A DNA stretch of 64,000 nucleotides, taken from Methylothermaceae bacterium (GTDB lineage: Bacteria > Pseudomonadota > Gammaproteobacteria > Methylococcales > Methylothermaceae). Position numbers and translations under genes: made by a program. The stretch is taken from contig JALSIB010000006.1 in NCBI GenBank assembly GCA_026981855.1, positions 1 through 64,000 on the forward strand, read 5' to 3'. Positions 18,441-26,373 of this stretch are shown one piece after another; position 1 is the stretch's first letter, and the number at the start of each line of letters is the position of its first letter. The notes under the pieces are model-generated. The model was not told where the DNA came from. It saw only the letters and a program-made list of their open reading frames with translations, and did no database searches.

Positions 18441-19171
18441 CAGCACAACCCTCCATTGACCGCGATCACCTGGCGGGTGATGTAACCCGCCTCCTCCGAG
18501 AGCAGAAACGCCACCAGCCCCGCCACCTCCTCCGGCGTGCCCAGGCGCCTTTGGGGGATCATCGTCTTGATTTCCTCCAGCGGCAACGCCTCCACCATCT
18601 CGGTGTCGATCAGCCCCGGCGCCACGCAGTTGACCGTGATCTGGCGCTTGGCCAGCTCCAGCGCCAGGGCCTTGGTGGCGCCGATGATCCCGGCCTTGGC
18701 GGCGCTGTAGTTCACCTGCCCCCGGTTGCCGATCAGCCCGGCCACCGAGGACAACGTCACGATGCGCCCGGGCCTGCGCCGCCGCACCATGGGCATCACC
18801 ACCGGATGCAACACGTTGTAGAAACCATCCAGATTGCTGTGAACCACCCGGTCCCAATCCTCGCCCGTCAGCGCCGGAAACGCCGCGTCCCTGGCCAGAC
18901 CGGCATTGCAGATCACCCCATAATAGGCGCCGTGGGTTTCGATATCGTGGCCTAGCGCCGCGGCCGCGCCTTCACGGTCGAGCAGATCGAAACACAGTTG
19001 CCGCACTTCCACCTCATGGCGCGCCTGGATTTCCCCGGCCAGCGCCGCCAACTGCGCCTTGCGGCTACGGCAGTGCAACACCAGATCGTAACCTTCCCTG
19101 GCCAGGCGGCAGGCGATCGCCCGGCCGATGCCGCGGCTGGCGCCGGTGATCAAAACGGTTTGCCGGTTCAT
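18440..19171 (-). CDS. 3-oxoacyl-ACP reductase (FabG-like), ApeQ-like
   Basis: 243 aa short-chain dehydrogenase. The Rossmann motif GASRGIG (about residues 10-16), the NAG motif (CNAGLARD) and the catalytic Ser/Tyr/Lys (SSVAG, then YSAAKAG) are all present. It reduces the beta-keto group during each elongation cycle, using NADPH. ATGA overlap with the upstream dehydratase gene. Confidence 0.9.
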   Translation of the reverse strand: MNRQTVLITGASRGIGRAIACRLAREGYDLVLHCRSRKAQLAALAGEIQARHEVEVRQLCFDLLDREGAAAALGHDIETHGAYYGVICNAGLARDAAFPALTGEDWDRVVHSNLDGFYNVLHPVVMPMVRRRRPGRIVTLSSVAGLIGNRGQVNYSAAKAGIIGATKALALELAKRQITVNCVAPGLIDTEMVEALPLEEIKTMIPQRRLGTPEEVAGLVAFLLSEEAGYITRQVIAVNGGLC

Positions 19172-19641
19172 GCGAAAGACTCCTGGTCGTTTTTCAGATA
19201 AGGCGTCAGATCGGGGGGAAGCAACACGTTCAGCCTGGCGCGGGCCAGTTCCCTGTCGGAGGCGATCACGCACTCGAACACACACATATGGTTGGCGGCC
19301 TCGAACAGCTTCTCCGCCCGCACGGTGAGCATCGAATCCGGCTCGAAGGCGGCCAGCCGGGCGTCGTAACGGCGGGTTCCCAGAAGCAGCCCCACCCTGA
19401 TCGGCTCTCCCCGTCTCAAACAATGATAGCCCGACCACGCGGCGATGGTCTGGGCCATGTATTCCAGTCCCACCCAGGCCGGTACACGGCCATCGGCCCG
19501 GCAAAACAAACCGCCACGCCCGATCCGCACCCCGGTGACGGCCGAGTCCTCGCCGATCTCCAGCAACCGGTCGAGCAAACACATCGGCCCGCTCTGGGGC
19601 AGCAGGGACGTCATCGGATAGCGGGCGGGGTCGTAGGTCAT
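19168..19641 (-). CDS. 3-hydroxyacyl-ACP dehydratase, ApeP-like
   Basis: 157 aa hotdog protein of the ApeP type (MTSLLPQSGPMCLLDRLLE; GLEYMAQTIAAWSG). ApeP carries the non-canonical half of the heterodimeric dehydratase with ApeI. ATGA overlaps at both ends bind it to its neighbours. Confidence 0.85.
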   Translation of the reverse strand: MTYDPARYPMTSLLPQSGPMCLLDRLLEIGEDSAVTGVRIGRGGLFCRADGRVPAWVGLEYMAQTIAAWSGYHCLRRGEPIRVGLLLGTRRYDARLAAFEPDSMLTVRAEKLFEAANHMCVFECVIASDRELARARLNVLLPPDLTPYLKNDQESFA

Positions 19642-20777
19642 GATTCGATGCGGCCCAAGATCACCGAGACGTTGGCGCCGCCAAAAGCGTAGGTGTTACT
19701 CATGCAGAAAGGTCTGGCCGGGTCAATTCTTTCACGGCCCCCGGTGAATTGCAATCGGGGCAGATCCCGATCCCGGCAGCCGTCCCAGCGATGCGGCGGC
19801 AGCGGCTTTTCCGGCTCCAGCAACGCCTGGACGCACAACGCAGCCTCCAGGGCGCCGCCCGCCCCCAGGCAATGCCCGGTCAAAGGTTTGGTGCTGCTGC
19901 ATGGCGGACCGCGATCGCCGAAAACCGCCACCACCGCCAGAGCTTCCATCGCATCGTTCTGAAGCGTTCCGGTACCGTGAAGATTGAGATAGCCGATTTG
20001 GTCCGGGGCCAGTCCGGCGTCGTCCAGGGCTCCGGTCATCGCCAGGGCGGCGCCCTCTCCCGACGGGTCGGGGGCGGACAGATGGTAGGCGTCCGAACTC
20101 ATCCCCACCCCCAGCAGCGCCACCGTTCCCGGTTCCCGCGACAGCACCAGCAGCGCCCCGCCTTCACCGAGCACGGTGCCGTCCCGGTTGCGGCTGAAGG
20201 GGTTGCAGCAGGTTCTGCTCAAGGCGCCCAGCGAATCGAAGCCCTGTACGGTGGTGGCGGACAACACCTCCACCCCGCCCACGAAGACCCGGTCGCACAG
20301 ATCCATGCGCAGGAGACGGCGCGCCGAGGCCAGGGCCTGGGCGCTGGAGGCGCAACTGGAGGAAATGACATAGGCGGGCCCTTCGGCCCCCAGCCAGCGG
20401 GCGGCGAATTCCGCCATTCCGCCCAATTCCTGCTGCTTGTGGTGATAGCGCTCCGGCATGCGCCCAAGGCGGTGATAATGGCTCAAGGCTTCCTCGCCAG
20501 CCGCGATCCCCGAAGAAGAAGTTCCCATCACCACACCGATACGGGCCGGATCCACACCCCGGCGCCAGGCTTCCAACCGCTTCAGCAACGTCAGCAACAG
20601 ACGGTTGCTGCGGCAATCGTACCGCTTCAGGTGGCCAGGCAAGGGCGTCAAGTCCGCATCGCCGACCAGAAACAGCGGCAAGGGTTCCGGTCCGTAACGG
20701 CCTGTGACCGGCGCCGCACCCGGTGTCGCCTGACACAACGCCAAAGCTTGAATACAGACCCGGCCGGCATCATTCAT
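19638..20777 (-). CDS. Beta-ketoacyl-ACP synthase, ApeR-like, first gene of the polyene operon
   Basis: 379 aa ketosynthase. Active-site Cys in ISSSCASSAQAL, His in NLHGTGTLQND and PLTGHCLGAGG. It is likely the initiating ketosynthase of the pathway. Two ATG codons (20783 and 20777) are possible; the second has AAGG at better spacing. Being first, it should lie next to the operon promoter in the 442-base gap upstream, in which no clear promoter was recognised. Confidence 0.87.
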   Translation of the reverse strand: MNDAGRVCIQALALCQATPGAAPVTGRYGPEPLPLFLVGDADLTPLPGHLKRYDCRSNRLLLTLLKRLEAWRRGVDPARIGVVMGTSSSGIAAGEEALSHYHRLGRMPERYHHKQQELGGMAEFAARWLGAEGPAYVISSSCASSAQALASARRLLRMDLCDRVFVGGVEVLSATTVQGFDSLGALSRTCCNPFSRNRDGTVLGEGGALLVLSREPGTVALLGVGMSSDAYHLSAPDPSGEGAALAMTGALDDAGLAPDQIGYLNLHGTGTLQNDAMEALAVVAVFGDRGPPCSSTKPLTGHCLGAGGALEAALCVQALLEPEKPLPPHRWDGCRDRDLPRLQFTGGRERIDPARPFCMSNTYAFGGANVSVILGRIES

Positions 20778-21219
20778 GGACATACCTTATTCAAAGGATT
20801 AACGAACACCAGCCCGGCTATCTGTTCGAGGAAAGGCAATGGTTCCGAACCGGAACCCCCACAATACATGTACCCGTTAAGTATATATCGCCTATGCACC
20901 TCAACCCGCCCCAAACGGCAGAAACCGGGCAATCGTTCGATAAGCTTTTTGCACCCGGCTTGATAACGCTGAATGGGTATGCGTTGATAGAAACGGCGCA
21001 CCCTGTTGAAATTCGTTTTTTCCACAAACCCGGAAAACAACAGAGGAAATACACCATCATGAGCAAAGATAGCGTAGTTGCGTTTCGGAGACCATAGGAA
21101 TAGTGGAGTCTTGCAAGCCGGCCGGAAACGATCTTCACCGAATCTTCATCATTCCGCCTTCTCCCTGTCACACCCCCCCGACATACTGAACCCTGTCATC
21201 CATCGATGAGGGCCCGTCC
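20778..21219. other. Intergenic region between the polyene operon and the LpxH-like gene
   Basis: About 440 bases without a credible gene. It is AT-richer than its surroundings and must hold the divergent promoters. The only structure seen is a short inverted repeat GGTTCC/GGAACC at about 20840-20857. No sigma-54 element, tRNA or riboswitch was recognised. Confidence 0.5.
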
Positions 21220-22011
21220 ATGAAACTGCGCTACCGTACTTTGTGCCTGTCCGACATTCATCTGGGAACGAGGGGTTGCAAGGCCGAATATCTGACCGAC
21301 TTTCTGCGTCACGTCCAGTGCCGGAAACTATACCTGGTCGGCGACATCATCGACATGTGGAGTCTGCGCAAGGGCGGCTGGTACTGGAGCGACACGCACA
21401 ACGAAGTCGTCCGCCGGATTCTGGCGATGGCCAGGGAAGGCACCGAAGTCATATACATCCCCGGAAACCACGACGACTGGCTGCGCGGGCACCTGGGAAC
21501 GGAATTCAACGGCATCCGGCTGGCGAAGCATGACATCCACACAGCCGCCGACGGCCGCCGCTATCTGGTCCTCCACGGGGACGAATTCGACACCTTGATC
21601 GTCTCCAACCGCTGGCTGCACCATCTTGGCAGCCTGACCTACGACACCCTGCTGGAAATCAACCGCTGGCTCAATCTGGCACGGGAATCACTGGGCTATC
21701 CATACTGGTCTTTCGCCGGCTTCCTCAAATCCAGAGTCAAGAATGCTGTCCGCTACATTACGGAGTTCGAAAACGCCTTGATCCACAATGCCCGGCGGCA
21801 GCAGCTCGACGGCGTGATCTGCGGTCACATCCATCATCCCCGGCTTCACCACGAAGCAAGCTACCTCTATGCCAACTGCGGCGACTGGGTGGAAAACTGC
21901 ACCGCCCTGGCGGAAGACGACGAAGGCGCCTGGTCGCTGATCCATTGGGTCGAGGAAAGCGCCCATCTGCTGCGGGAAAATTCCCGCGGCGAACTGCCCG
22001 AGCAGGCATGA
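21220..22011 (+). CDS. LpxH-like UDP-2,3-diacylglucosamine diphosphatase family phosphoesterase
   Basis: 263 aa calcineurin-like metallophosphoesterase. Metal-binding motifs in order: SDIHLG (residues 11-16), GDIID, GNHDD, LHGDEFD and CGHIHHP. LpxH removes UMP from UDP-diacylglucosamine in lipid A synthesis at the inner membrane. This longer COG2908 branch is often near phospholipid or glycosyltransferase genes and may act on a related substrate, so true LpxH function is not certain. GAGGG lies before the ATG. Confidence 0.8.
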   Translation: MKLRYRTLCLSDIHLGTRGCKAEYLTDFLRHVQCRKLYLVGDIIDMWSLRKGGWYWSDTHNEVVRRILAMAREGTEVIYIPGNHDDWLRGHLGTEFNGIRLAKHDIHTAADGRRYLVLHGDEFDTLIVSNRWLHHLGSLTYDTLLEINRWLNLARESLGYPYWSFAGFLKSRVKNAVRYITEFENALIHNARRQQLDGVICGHIHHPRLHHEASYLYANCGDWVENCTALAEDDEGAWSLIHWVEESAHLLRENSRGELPEQA

Positions 22012-22036
22012 AGACCCCGATCCATAGCCCGGGGAC

Positions 22037-22798
22037 TCACGCGGCGCGTCCGGCCAGAATGGTTCGACGGGCAAGCGCCGCCAACCGGCCACGGCTGCCT
22101 TTCTCCAGAGGCCGGTGCCACACCACGCGCACCGGCACCTCGGACAGGCGCAGCAAACGCCACAGGGAAGCGAGGAAATGATCGTCGCCCACGAACGGCG
22201 CGGCAACGGCCGCCTTCCCCAGATAGCCGATCTCCACGGGCTGGACCGGGCTTCCCGCCCGGACCGCGGCCTCGAACAGCCCCGCCTTGAAAGGCAGGAC
22301 CGAATCCCCTCTCGTCGTGGTGCCTTCGGGAAAGATCACCACCCGCTCACCGGCTGAGAGGCAGCGGGCAATCTGTTCGATCGTCGCCGTCATCCCCCGC
22401 GCCCGCGCCCGATCGACGAACACCGTCCCGCCGCGGCGGGCCAGCACTCCCAGCAGCGGCCAGGCGGCCACTTCCCGCTTGGCCACGAAGGTGAGGGGCG
22501 ATTGCGCGCCCAAAGCGATCACATCCAGCCAGGACACGTGGTTCCCCACGATCAGCGCCGGCGCATCCGAAGGCGCGCCCGCCACCTGAAGACGGAGGTT
22601 CAGAATCCTGGCCGCCCCCCGCAGCCAGCCGAGGCGGATCGCGGCGGCAAATCGCGGATCGAAAAGGGCGGCAAGCGGCATCACGGTGAAGGCGAATACG
22701 ATTCCCCCCACAATCCAGAACAGCAGGGCGGCGGATTTCCCGCCAACCTCAAAGCAGCTCGCCCGGCCGGACCCCGCTGGAGATGAAACGTCTGGCAT
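22037..22798 (-). CDS. Lyso-ornithine lipid/1-acylglycerol-phosphate acyltransferase (OlsA/PlsC-like)
   Basis: 253 aa. An N-terminal hydrophobic segment precedes VGNHVSWLDV (NHxxxxD) and IFPEGTTTRG (EGTT acceptor motif). It is translated after, and overlaps by 50 bases, an OlsB-like gene. OlsB then OlsA make ornithine lipids by N-acylation and O-acylation of ornithine. The ATG at 22798 is supported by AAGGAG inside the upstream gene. A general PlsC role in phosphatidic acid synthesis cannot be excluded. Confidence 0.8.
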   Translation of the reverse strand: MPDVSSPAGSGRASCFEVGGKSAALLFWIVGGIVFAFTVMPLAALFDPRFAAAIRLGWLRGAARILNLRLQVAGAPSDAPALIVGNHVSWLDVIALGAQSPLTFVAKREVAAWPLLGVLARRGGTVFVDRARARGMTATIEQIARCLSAGERVVIFPEGTTTRGDSVLPFKAGLFEAAVRAGSPVQPVEIGYLGKAAVAAPFVGDDHFLASLWRLLRLSEVPVRVVWHRPLEKGSRGRLAALARRTILAGRAA

Positions 22799-23534
22799 AC
22801 CGCTCCTTCATATTGTCCAACGGCAGCAGGATGAACACATCCATGCAATTGAAATCCTCATCCCAGTAAGGATCGCCCAATACCCAGGCGCCCAGCCGCA
22901 GATAGGTCTGCAACAGGGGCGGAATACCGCAATCCCCCGTCGGGGCGCGCATTTCCTCCGGAACCGGGCGGCGGGAGGAGACGGCCAGCCACTGCGGTCC
23001 GCGCTGGCTATCGGTCAAATGACGGTAAAACGCCTCCACCGCGAAGCCATCGGGATTGGGGGGAATGCTGGCGCATCCCATCAGATAGGAAAAGCCGCGC
23101 TCGACAGCGTATCTGGCCAGCCCGCCCCAAAGCACCGAGAGCACCGCCCCGCCCCGGCAGCCGGGATCGATACAAGTGCGCCCCACCTCGAGCAGACGTC
23201 CGGGCAAGGTGGGCACCGCGCCCAGATCGAACTCGGTTTCCGAATAAAAGCCCCCGGCCCGCCTTGCCGCCGCATCGCTGAGCAGGCGCGTGGTGCCGAC
23301 CACGCGGCCGTGTTTCCGGTCCCGCACCACCAGATGGTCACAGTAGGCGTCGAAACCGTCCCGGTCGATGCCCTCCCCCTTCAGGCGCGCCCCCATTTCC
23401 CCGGCGAACACCCGGTAACGAAGCGCGCACGCTTCCTCCACGGTTTTCGATTGCATGGCGACGAAGGCCTGAAACCGCCGCCTGGAGGCGGGCAGCCCTA
23501 TGGATGATCGGGAAGCAGGCAGATCCCCTTGCAT
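22749..23534 (-). CDS. OlsB-like ornithine N-acyltransferase (GNAT, hemolysin-like family)
   Basis: 261 aa. The COG3176/OlsB pattern is visible: EEACALRYRVFAGEMG, YCDHLVVRD, VVGTTRLL, LEVGRTCIDP, and LMGCASIPP. The family transfers a 3-hydroxyacyl group from ACP to the alpha-amino group of ornithine, giving lyso-ornithine lipid. The ATG at 23534 has CGGAG at good distance; in-frame ATGs at 23558 and 23570 are weaker. Together with the downstream acyltransferase it forms a likely olsBA pair. Ornithine lipids replace phospholipids under phosphate limitation in many bacteria; no Pho box was seen upstream. Confidence 0.78.
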   Translation of the reverse strand: MQGDLPASRSSIGLPASRRRFQAFVAMQSKTVEEACALRYRVFAGEMGARLKGEGIDRDGFDAYCDHLVVRDRKHGRVVGTTRLLSDAAARRAGGFYSETEFDLGAVPTLPGRLLEVGRTCIDPGCRGGAVLSVLWGGLARYAVERGFSYLMGCASIPPNPDGFAVEAFYRHLTDSQRGPQWLAVSSRRPVPEEMRAPTGDCGIPPLLQTYLRLGAWVLGDPYWDEDFNCMDVFILLPLDNMKERYARRFISSGVRPGELL

Positions 23535-23714
23535 GATCGGCTCCGGTAGATTGAACATACGGCCGATCATAGAAGGCGCTTGTGACAGGGAAACGACAGA
23601 AGCTTGACCGTTCGATGACAGCCCCCTTGTCAAGGGATCGTAACCGGCCGGTCACGCGGCCGTCATGTGGGGAGGCTATTTTGAGCGGGTATTTCATTCA
23701 CCGGGGTGAACACG

Positions 23715-24242
23715 ATGCGACTGATTCAATCGATCCTGTCCTATGACGAAATGCTCTTCTTCTGGTTTCTGCAGCGCCGCAGTTACGCCGCCCTGGTCGC
23801 CGCCAGCCGCTGGGTCTCCCGCAGCGGCGACGGCTACTGGTACGTCCTGCTGGGTTTCGGCATCTACTGGTGGGACGCGGAACAGGGCGAGGCCTTCCTG
23901 ACCACCGCCGTCGCGGCGTTCGCCCTCGAACGGCCGCTCTATTTCCTTCTCAAGAACACCCTCAAGCGCGGCCGCCCCCAAAGCCGGTTCACAGGTTTCC
24001 GAAGTCACATCATCCCCTCGGACGAATTCAGCTTCCCTTCCGGCCACACGTCGGCCGCCTTCACCACCGCCGTCCTGCTGGCCTGGTTCTATCCCGCCAC
24101 CGCCTTCGCCGTCTTTCCGTGGGCCTGCAGTGTCGGGATCTCCAGAATTTTTCTGGGTGTCCATTACCCCGCCGACGTGGCCGCGGGCGCCCTCATGGGC
24201 AGTATTTGCGCCCTGTCGGGACTGTGGTGGGTGATGCTTTGA
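23715..24242 (+). CDS. PAP2-family membrane phosphatase
   Basis: 175 aa, several hydrophobic helices. The three PAP2 motifs are present: KRGRP, PSGHTSA and SRIFLGVHYPADV. Such enzymes dephosphorylate phosphatidic acid, phosphatidylglycerol phosphate or undecaprenyl pyrophosphate. The ATG at 23715 is preferred over a GTG three codons upstream. The stop overlaps a TTG start of the following glycosyltransferase gene, so the two should act together in lipid or glycan metabolism. Confidence 0.85.
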   Translation: MRLIQSILSYDEMLFFWFLQRRSYAALVAASRWVSRSGDGYWYVLLGFGIYWWDAEQGEAFLTTAVAAFALERPLYFLLKNTLKRGRPQSRFTGFRSHIIPSDEFSFPSGHTSAAFTTAVLLAWFYPATAFAVFPWACSVGISRIFLGVHYPADVAAGALMGSICALSGLWWVML

Positions 24243-25294
24243 AGATTCTGTACGGCATCCAGGGGACAGGGAACGGCCACCTGACCCGGGCCCGGATCAT
24301 GGCGCCGGCGCTGAAGGCAGCCGGAATCGAGGTCCAGTATCTTTTCAGCGGCCGACGGCGCCAGGATTTTTTCGACATGGAGGGTTTCGGTGACTGGTGG
24401 TGGCGGCGGGGCCTGACCTTCGCCAGCGGCAACGGGCGGGTCAGCCATCTGCGGACGCTGCTCAAGGCGCCGGACATGGCGCCGTTTCTCAGGGATGTGG
24501 CGGCGCTCGATCTGAGCGGTTTCGACCTGGTGCTCAACGACTTCGAACCGGTCAGCGCCTGGGCCGGCCGGGCGCGGGGAATCCCCGTCATCGGAATGGG
24601 GCATCAACAGGCTTTCTGTCACGACATCCCGAAATGCCGGGGAGGCTGGCTGGCGCGCCTGCTGCTGCGCGGGTACGCGCCCGCCCGGACACGGCTGGGG
24701 CTCCACTGGCACCCCTTCGGGCAACCGGTTCTCCCGCCCCTGGTGGAACCGCCGACCAGCTCAAAGATCCAGGGCGACCATATCCTGGTCTATCTGCCCT
24801 TCGAATCCCTGAGCGCTATCCGGGACCTCCTGACGCCCTTTCCACGCTGGCGCTTCAAAATCTATCACGGCGATGTCCGGGAGGCAGGACAGGACCGCCA
24901 CCTGAGCTTTCACCCGTTCTCCCGCGCCAGCTTTCAACACGACCTGGCGGCCGCCTGCGGCGTCATCTGCAACAGTGGGTTCGAGCTGATCTCGGAAGCC
25001 CTGGCGGCGGGAAAAAAGATCCTCACCAAGCCGCTGGCCGGTCAATGGGAACAGTGCTGCAACGCCAAGGCGCTGCAACAACTGGGCTGGGGATCGGTCA
25101 TGCGGGATCTGAACGCGCGCCAAGTAGACGAATGGCTGGGCTCGGAAAGCCGGGTCAAAATCGACTACCCCAACGTCGCCGAAGAGATCGCCACCTGGCT
25201 GAAAAACGGCCAGGATCGTATCGACCGGGCGTGGATCCGTGCCCTTTGGCGACGCACCTCGGTCAACGGCAAGCCACTGCGAACGGGGGGCTGA
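24239..25294 (+). CDS. MJ1255/VC2487-type glycosyltransferase
   Basis: 351 aa GT-B fold protein beginning MKILYGIQGTGNGHLTRARIM, the family signature, and ending with the donor-site region VICNSGFELISEALAAGKKILTKPLAGQWEQCCNA. TTG start coupled to the PAP2 stop (TTGA). Related enzymes act on lipid-linked or nucleotide sugars; substrate unknown. Followed by an AT-rich promoter region, so it is the end of a two-gene unit. Confidence 0.82.
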   Translation: MKILYGIQGTGNGHLTRARIMAPALKAAGIEVQYLFSGRRRQDFFDMEGFGDWWWRRGLTFASGNGRVSHLRTLLKAPDMAPFLRDVAALDLSGFDLVLNDFEPVSAWAGRARGIPVIGMGHQQAFCHDIPKCRGGWLARLLLRGYAPARTRLGLHWHPFGQPVLPPLVEPPTSSKIQGDHILVYLPFESLSAIRDLLTPFPRWRFKIYHGDVREAGQDRHLSFHPFSRASFQHDLAAACGVICNSGFELISEALAAGKKILTKPLAGQWEQCCNAKALQQLGWGSVMRDLNARQVDEWLGSESRVKIDYPNVAEEIATWLKNGQDRIDRAWIRALWRRTSVNGKPLRTGG

Positions 25295-25357
25295 AAATCC
25301 GGCCCCGCTCCGGAAACGGATGCGTGGCCGCGAAACCTGCTCTCTCGGCCCCCTTCC

Positions 25358-25381
25358 AATATTTTGTCAAAATATTTTACA
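25358..25381 (+). promoter_or_regulatory. Palindromic upstream activator site of the PEP-CTERM gene
   Basis: A perfect 19-base palindrome AATATTTTGTCAAAATATT (25358-25376) overlaps TGTCAAAATATTTTACA (25365-25381), the element also found upstream of the HPr-rel-A cassette. It is centred about 108 bases before the predicted transcription start. A further CAAAATATTTT copy is at 25438-25448. Confidence 0.55.
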
Positions 25382-25454
25382 CTCCTGGTGGAAACACAAT
25401 TCAACCCAACAACATGATTACGCAATTACTTGATAAACAAAATATTTTCAAAAA

Positions 25455-25471
25455 TGGCACGCCGTTTGCTA
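25455..25471 (+). promoter_or_regulatory. Sigma-54 (-24/-12) promoter of the PEP-CTERM gene
   Basis: TGGCACGCCGTTTGCTA matches the sigma-54 consensus TGGCACGNNNNTTGCW perfectly. Predicted start of transcription near 25481, giving a leader of about 56 bases. PEP-CTERM genes are known to be sigma-54/PrsR targets in other bacteria. Confidence 0.8.
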
Positions 25472-25536
25472 TAAAAAATCGCGAGAGATTCATCATCTCC
25501 AACTTTTTTCATTATCAACACAAAAGAGGAAAACAA

Positions 25537-26271
25537 ATGAAGAAAAACAGCCTTTTGGCACTGACTCTCACCTTGGGATTGGGCGCCGCCGGAAGCACCC
25601 AGGCGCTCGTCATCGACGATTTCAATGGAGACACCTATACCGGAACCGCTACCGCAATCACGTCGGTAGTCGCGGCCCCGGCAGGCAATTCAAGCAGCGG
25701 CTATACCCGGACGGTGGACATCACCTCAAGTGGCAACTTCACCGACGCTGCAATCAACACCGCCACCACCCCGGGAGTGTACGCCCACAGCCAAGGCGCT
25801 GGGGTGACGGGTTACTCTCAGGTCAATTTCAACCTGGGTGGAATCGACCTCACCGAAGGCGGCACGCAGAACGCTTTCACGGTGCTGCTTGACAGCGTCG
25901 ATCTCAACGGCTTTATCGGCGTTATCGTCGACGGCGTTTCCGCTTCGCTGAGCACCACGAGCATTATTGTAGACAATGGTGGCGTTGTGCCTTCTTTCGC
26001 CGACTTCCTGTTCAGCGATTTCGCAGGCGCCGACCTGACCAACGTCTCCACCGTGTCGCTGTTTATTGACGGAACCGGCCAAGAGGCCCTGGACGCTTCC
26101 ATCGACCTGTTCAGCACCACCTGCTCCGGGCTGTCCGCAAGCGGCGGTTCCGGTGTCAACGGCACAGCGGGAACCTGCACCCCCCCGCCTTCCGTCCCCG
26201 AACCGGGCATTCTTTTCCTGATGAGCGGCGCGCTGCTGGGCATGTTCGGTATCCGCAAATTCAAAGCCTGA
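25537..26271 (+). CDS. PEP-CTERM sorting-domain protein
   Basis: 244 aa. A signal peptide (MKKNSLLALTLTLGLGAAGSTQA) is followed by a Thr/Ser/Asn/Gly-rich beta-type domain and a C-terminal VPEPG tripeptide site, a hydrophobic helix and a basic end (RKFKA). This is the exosortase recognition signal, so the protein should be cleaved and exported to the surface or matrix. No exosortase is in the window. GAGGAAAAC precedes the ATG. A sigma-54 promoter and a palindromic site lie upstream; a strong terminator follows. Confidence 0.9.
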   Translation: MKKNSLLALTLTLGLGAAGSTQALVIDDFNGDTYTGTATAITSVVAAPAGNSSSGYTRTVDITSSGNFTDAAINTATTPGVYAHSQGAGVTGYSQVNFNLGGIDLTEGGTQNAFTVLLDSVDLNGFIGVIVDGVSASLSTTSIIVDNGGVVPSFADFLFSDFAGADLTNVSTVSLFIDGTGQEALDASIDLFSTTCSGLSASGGSGVNGTAGTCTPPPSVPEPGILFLMSGALLGMFGIRKFKA

Positions 26272-26294
26272 TACCGCTCCCCCATCACGGGTAA

Positions 26295-26332
26295 AAAAGC
26301 CCGGGAAGGTGTCGACACCTTCCCGGGCTTTT
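26295..26332. terminator. Bidirectional rho-independent terminator
   Basis: A perfect palindrome of 38 bases centred on GTCGAC, with AAAA at the left and TTTT at the right end, between the convergent PEP-CTERM and helicase genes. It should stop transcription in both directions. Confidence 0.9.
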
Positions 26333-26373
26333 CTGTTTCAATTCCAGTGATCGACGCCCCACGATTCCCGACC

